From DTLC01 sp964555645 (GTDB lineage: Bacteria > Verrucomicrobiota > Verrucomicrobiia > Limisphaerales > DTLC01), in contig CAZKTA010000004.1 of NCBI GenBank assembly GCA_964555645.1, positions 1-64,000 on the forward strand: a stretch of DNA of 64,000 nt. Direction: 5' to 3'. A program made the position numbers and the translations under genes. Every line of letters starts with the position of its first letter. Position 1 is the first letter of the stretch. Shown in pieces: positions 61,490-64,000 of this stretch. Below the pieces are notes generated by a model. That model searched no databases. It worked only from the letters and a program-made list of their open reading frames with translations, and was not told where the DNA came from.

Positions 61490-62440
61490 ATGAGTAGGCC
61501 AGCGTTAACTGTGTTGGCGGTGTGTGTTTTGTTGTGGACTGACCATGCACAAGCCACCAACAATTTGCAAAATACAAACATTCAGGTCGAGCCTGCACAA
61601 CCGGCGCAGACAAGGTTTAACCCGAGTTTGTTACCACCCGACGCGCGAGTGTTCCGTGACATGCAGTACGTCACTAACGGGCACCCACGCCACAAACTCG
61701 ATTTATACCTGCCAGCGTCCGGCACAAATTTGCCGCTTGTGGTGTGGATTCACGGCGGCGCGTGGCTCGGCGGTAGCAAGCAACCGTGCCCGGCTTTGTT
61801 CCTGTTGAAAGACGGGTTTGCAGTTGCCAGCATCAACTATCGGTTGAGTCAACACGCGATTTTTCCTGCGCAAATTGAGGATTGCAAAGCTGCGATACGC
61901 TGGCTCCGTGCACATGCGCACAAGTATGGGATTGACCCGGACCGGATCGGTGTATGGGGCGCGTCTGCTGGTGGGCATCTGGCCGCGCTGCTCGGTACTT
62001 CGGGCGACGTGGCCGAGTTCGACAAGGGCGATAACGCGGACGTGTCGAGTCGTGTGCAAGCCGTTTGCGATTGGTTCGGCCCGACTGATCTTACGCAAAT
62101 GAGCAAGTCCCCCAGTGATATGGACCACGACGCGCCCGAGTCGCCTGAGTCGCGTCTGCTCGGTGGCCCGGTTCACGAGAACAAGGACAAGGCGCAACGC
62201 GCGAACCCGATCACGTATGTGAGCAAAGACGACCCGCCTTTCCTGATCATGCACGGTGACAAAGACAGGCTGGTGCCGCTGAACCAGAGCGAGCTGCTGG
62301 CCGAAGCATTGAAGACTGCGGGTGTCGAGGTCACATTCCACGCGATAAAAGGTGCCGGGCACGGGTTTGGTGCAAAAGAGCATCACGACCTCGTCCGCGA
62401 CTTTTTCATAAAACACTTGCACGGCGGCACATCGAAGTGA
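61490..62440 (+). CDS. secreted alpha/beta-hydrolase (BD-FAE/esterase type)
   Basis: 316 residues; signal peptide about 1-22. Oxyanion motif VVWIHGGAW (84-92), nucleophile Ser159 in WGASAGGH, Asp in MHGDKDRLVP (about 260) and His in KGAGHGFG (about 291). The layout matches carboxylesterases of the BD-FAE/lipase group that remove acyl groups from carbohydrates. Exported, so it probably acts on extracellular substrates. It lies 163 bases upstream of cysK and is not obviously linked to it. Confidence 0.88.
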   Translation: MSRPALTVLAVCVLLWTDHAQATNNLQNTNIQVEPAQPAQTRFNPSLLPPDARVFRDMQYVTNGHPRHKLDLYLPASGTNLPLVVWIHGGAWLGGSKQPCPALFLLKDGFAVASINYRLSQHAIFPAQIEDCKAAIRWLRAHAHKYGIDPDRIGVWGASAGGHLAALLGTSGDVAEFDKGDNADVSSRVQAVCDWFGPTDLTQMSKSPSDMDHDAPESPESRLLGGPVHENKDKAQRANPITYVSKDDPPFLIMHGDKDRLVPLNQSELLAEALKTAGVEVTFHAIKGAGHGFGAKEHHDLVRDFFIKHLHGGTSK

Positions 62441-62603
62441 GTTAGAGTGACGCCAGCTGCTCGCACCAGCTCTACAAACGCAGCTGATAGCAGTGTTACA
62501 CTCGATTGGGGGGAGTTGTAGTGTGGGTGGTACAATTTGCATGCCCTGGGTAGAAGTTGTGGGACGGAACATTTTGTGCTAGTTTTGCGCAAGAAAATTT
62601 TGT

Positions 62604-63563
62604 ATGGGACGGATTTTCAATGACATAACTGAGACAGTTGGCAACACGCCGCTTGTACGGCTGAACCGAACGGCGCAAAAGCACGGTGTCCTGGCCGAGA
62701 TATTGTTGAAGCTCGAATTTTTCAACCCGCTTTCGAGCGTTAAAGACCGGATCGGCGTGGCGATGATTGACGCGGCAATGCGCGCCGGGCTGATCAAACC
62801 AGACACGGTGTTAATCGAGCCGACCAGCGGCAACACCGGTATAGCGCTTGCGTTTGTTGCCGCCGCGCGCGGCCTGAAGTTGATCCTGACCATGCCCGAC
62901 ACCATGTCAATCGAACGACGCAAGTTGCTGAAAGTACTGGGTGCAAAGCTAGTGCTTACTGAGGGTTCAAAGGGCATGCGCGGTGCGGTCGAGAAAGCCG
63001 AGGAACTGCGTGCAAAGATCCCGAACAGTTTGATTTTGCAACAGTTCGCAAACCCGGCTAATCCGGAGATACACCGGTGCACCACGGCCGAAGAAATCTG
63101 GCGTGACACGGACGGGCGTGTTGACATTTTAGTATCTGGGGTGGGCACTGGGGGTACACTCACCGGTGTTGCCGAGGTGATCAAGTTGCGCAAACCCGGT
63201 TTCAAGGCAGTTGCAGTTGAACCTGCGCGGTCGCCCGTGCTTTCGGGCGGTCAACCCGGGCCACACAAGATCCAGGGGATTGGGGCTGGGTTTGTACCAC
63301 CCGTGCTAAACACAAAGATCATTGACGAGGTTATTCAGGTGACGGAAGAAAACGCCGGTGCAACTGCTAAAGAAGTCAATAAGCTCGATGGCATACCGGT
63401 TGGGATTTCCAGTGGTGCAGCTATCTGGGCTGGGTTGCATGTTGCTAAACGCACTGAGAATGCCGGCAAACAGATTGTTGTGATTGTGCCATCCTGCTGC
63501 GAGCGGTATTTGAGCACGTGGTTGTTCAGCGACGTTGACATCGAGAGCGACCCGGTGCCATGA
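62604..63563 (+). CDS. cysK: cysteine synthase (O-acetylserine sulfhydrylase)
   Basis: 319 residues. It makes cysteine from O-acetylserine and sulfide with PLP. The PLP lysine is Lys47 in NPLSSVKDR, the substrate loop is PTSGNTGIA (about 73-81), and the phosphate-binding SGVGTGGTLTG loop is near 177-187. The C-terminal region contains GIQGIGAGFVP-like residues and ISSGAAIWAG. The length and motifs fit CysK more than CysM. cysE is not adjacent. Confidence 0.95.
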   Translation: MGRIFNDITETVGNTPLVRLNRTAQKHGVLAEILLKLEFFNPLSSVKDRIGVAMIDAAMRAGLIKPDTVLIEPTSGNTGIALAFVAAARGLKLILTMPDTMSIERRKLLKVLGAKLVLTEGSKGMRGAVEKAEELRAKIPNSLILQQFANPANPEIHRCTTAEEIWRDTDGRVDILVSGVGTGGTLTGVAEVIKLRKPGFKAVAVEPARSPVLSGGQPGPHKIQGIGAGFVPPVLNTKIIDEVIQVTEENAGATAKEVNKLDGIPVGISSGAAIWAGLHVAKRTENAGKQIVVIVPSCCERYLSTWLFSDVDIESDPVP

Positions 63564-63678
63564 ATCTAGTGTAAGACTACTTCTGTAACGGTTCAGGTCC
63601 TGCCTTAGACTTAAGCAAATAAGGATGTCGTGGTTTGCGTTGCGGTCCGCAGGATGATTTTAAGTCCAATAATGCGCT

Positions 63679-64000
63679 TTACGTTGGCTGGTTGACAGGT
63701 TGATTTGCAGCGTCTGATCGTTTGACGGCTTGAGCCGGTGGCTCGGTTGAACCATTGCCGTTTTCGGGTGGCGGCTCGATTGGTACTTCCAACACGAAAG
63801 TCGCACCTTTGCCGAGCCCGTCACTGTGTACTGTCAACGTGCCGCCCAGGTCACGAGCGGCCATTGCAGAGCTGTGCAGGCCGAACCCGTGACCGTCTTT
63901 GCGGGTGGTAAAGCCGTGCTCGAATATCCGGGTTAGGTTTTCCGGTGCAATACCAATACCATTGTCGGCTACCTCAATCCGTACAAACCCGGTGCTTCCA
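63679..64000 (-). CDS. sensor histidine kinase, C-terminal ATPase part (partial)
   Basis: The gene runs off the right edge; 106 C-terminal codons are visible. The HATPase_c motifs are present: VADNGIGIAPENL (N/G1 region), FEHGFTTRKDGHGFGLHSSA (G2 lid) and GATFVLEVPI (last strand). The FTTRKDGHGFGLH form is typical of NtrB/HPK4-like histidine kinases. The tail after the domain is Pro/Gly/Asn-rich. The sensor part is outside the window. Confidence 0.88.
   Translation of the reverse strand, partial: GSTGFVRIEVADNGIGIAPENLTRIFEHGFTTRKDGHGFGLHSSAMAARDLGGTLTVHSDGLGKGATFVLEVPIEPPPENGNGSTEPPAQAVKRSDAANQPVNQPT

Overview
The window looks like a chromosomal segment of a Verrucomicrobiota bacterium, probably of the Limisphaerales/Pedosphaerales side. 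This is inferred from the mix of a PEP-CTERM-tagged secreted protein, secreted Ig/cadherin-like and BspA-type repeat proteins with similar C-terminal modules, a ThuA-like plus Tat-secreted Gfo/Idh/MocA pair, and many lone housekeeping genes. No taxonomic search was possible, so the phylum is an inference. DNA is moderately GC-rich and mostly coding.

Layout. 1-724 is the end of an rRNA operon (23S 3' end, a long repeat-containing spacer, 5S). 880-5247 holds three secreted proteins: a trypsin-like protease, a large unknown and a metallophosphoesterase-like protein. 5339-10763 on the minus strand is an amino-acid block: leuA behind what reads as a complete leucine attenuator, then lysC and hom. 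11057-15998 holds an LTxxQ-repeat protein, an M48 lipoprotein protease, a membrane protein and a dynamin-like GTPase. 16200-17180 is decayed DNA with a 590-bp insertion-sequence remnant. 17293-21545 has an AbgT transporter, an MFS transporter and an atypical protein kinase, followed by ilvC (21987).

23342-30150 is an accessory-looking block: an agmatine deiminase fused in frame to a truncated secreted protein, a giant secreted alpha/beta-hydrolase cut by an in-frame TGA, and dispersed repeats including a small element that can fold into a perfect three-way junction. 30148-41710 returns to ordinary operons: ThuA/oxidoreductase/YceI; prenyl synthase/sigma factor/putative anti-sigma; CvpA-like; esterase; LysM lipoprotein/unknown/ABC ATPase. 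42037-51424 holds secreted surface proteins, infC, eno, an antiporter and a UspA protein. 51480-51935 is a dead IS1380-like transposase. 52088-63563 holds an ilvD with a large insertion, a glucan phosphorylase, a GHL10 hydrolase, unknowns, an esterase and cysK. The right edge cuts a histidine kinase.

Functionally, leuA, ilvC and ilvD (branched-chain amino acids), lysC and hom (aspartate family) and cysK are scattered over the window and not in one operon. The two most notable observations are the leuA leader (promoter, 23-codon leucine-rich peptide, terminator and competing antiterminator arm) and the roughly 175-residue insertion between the two domains of IlvD.
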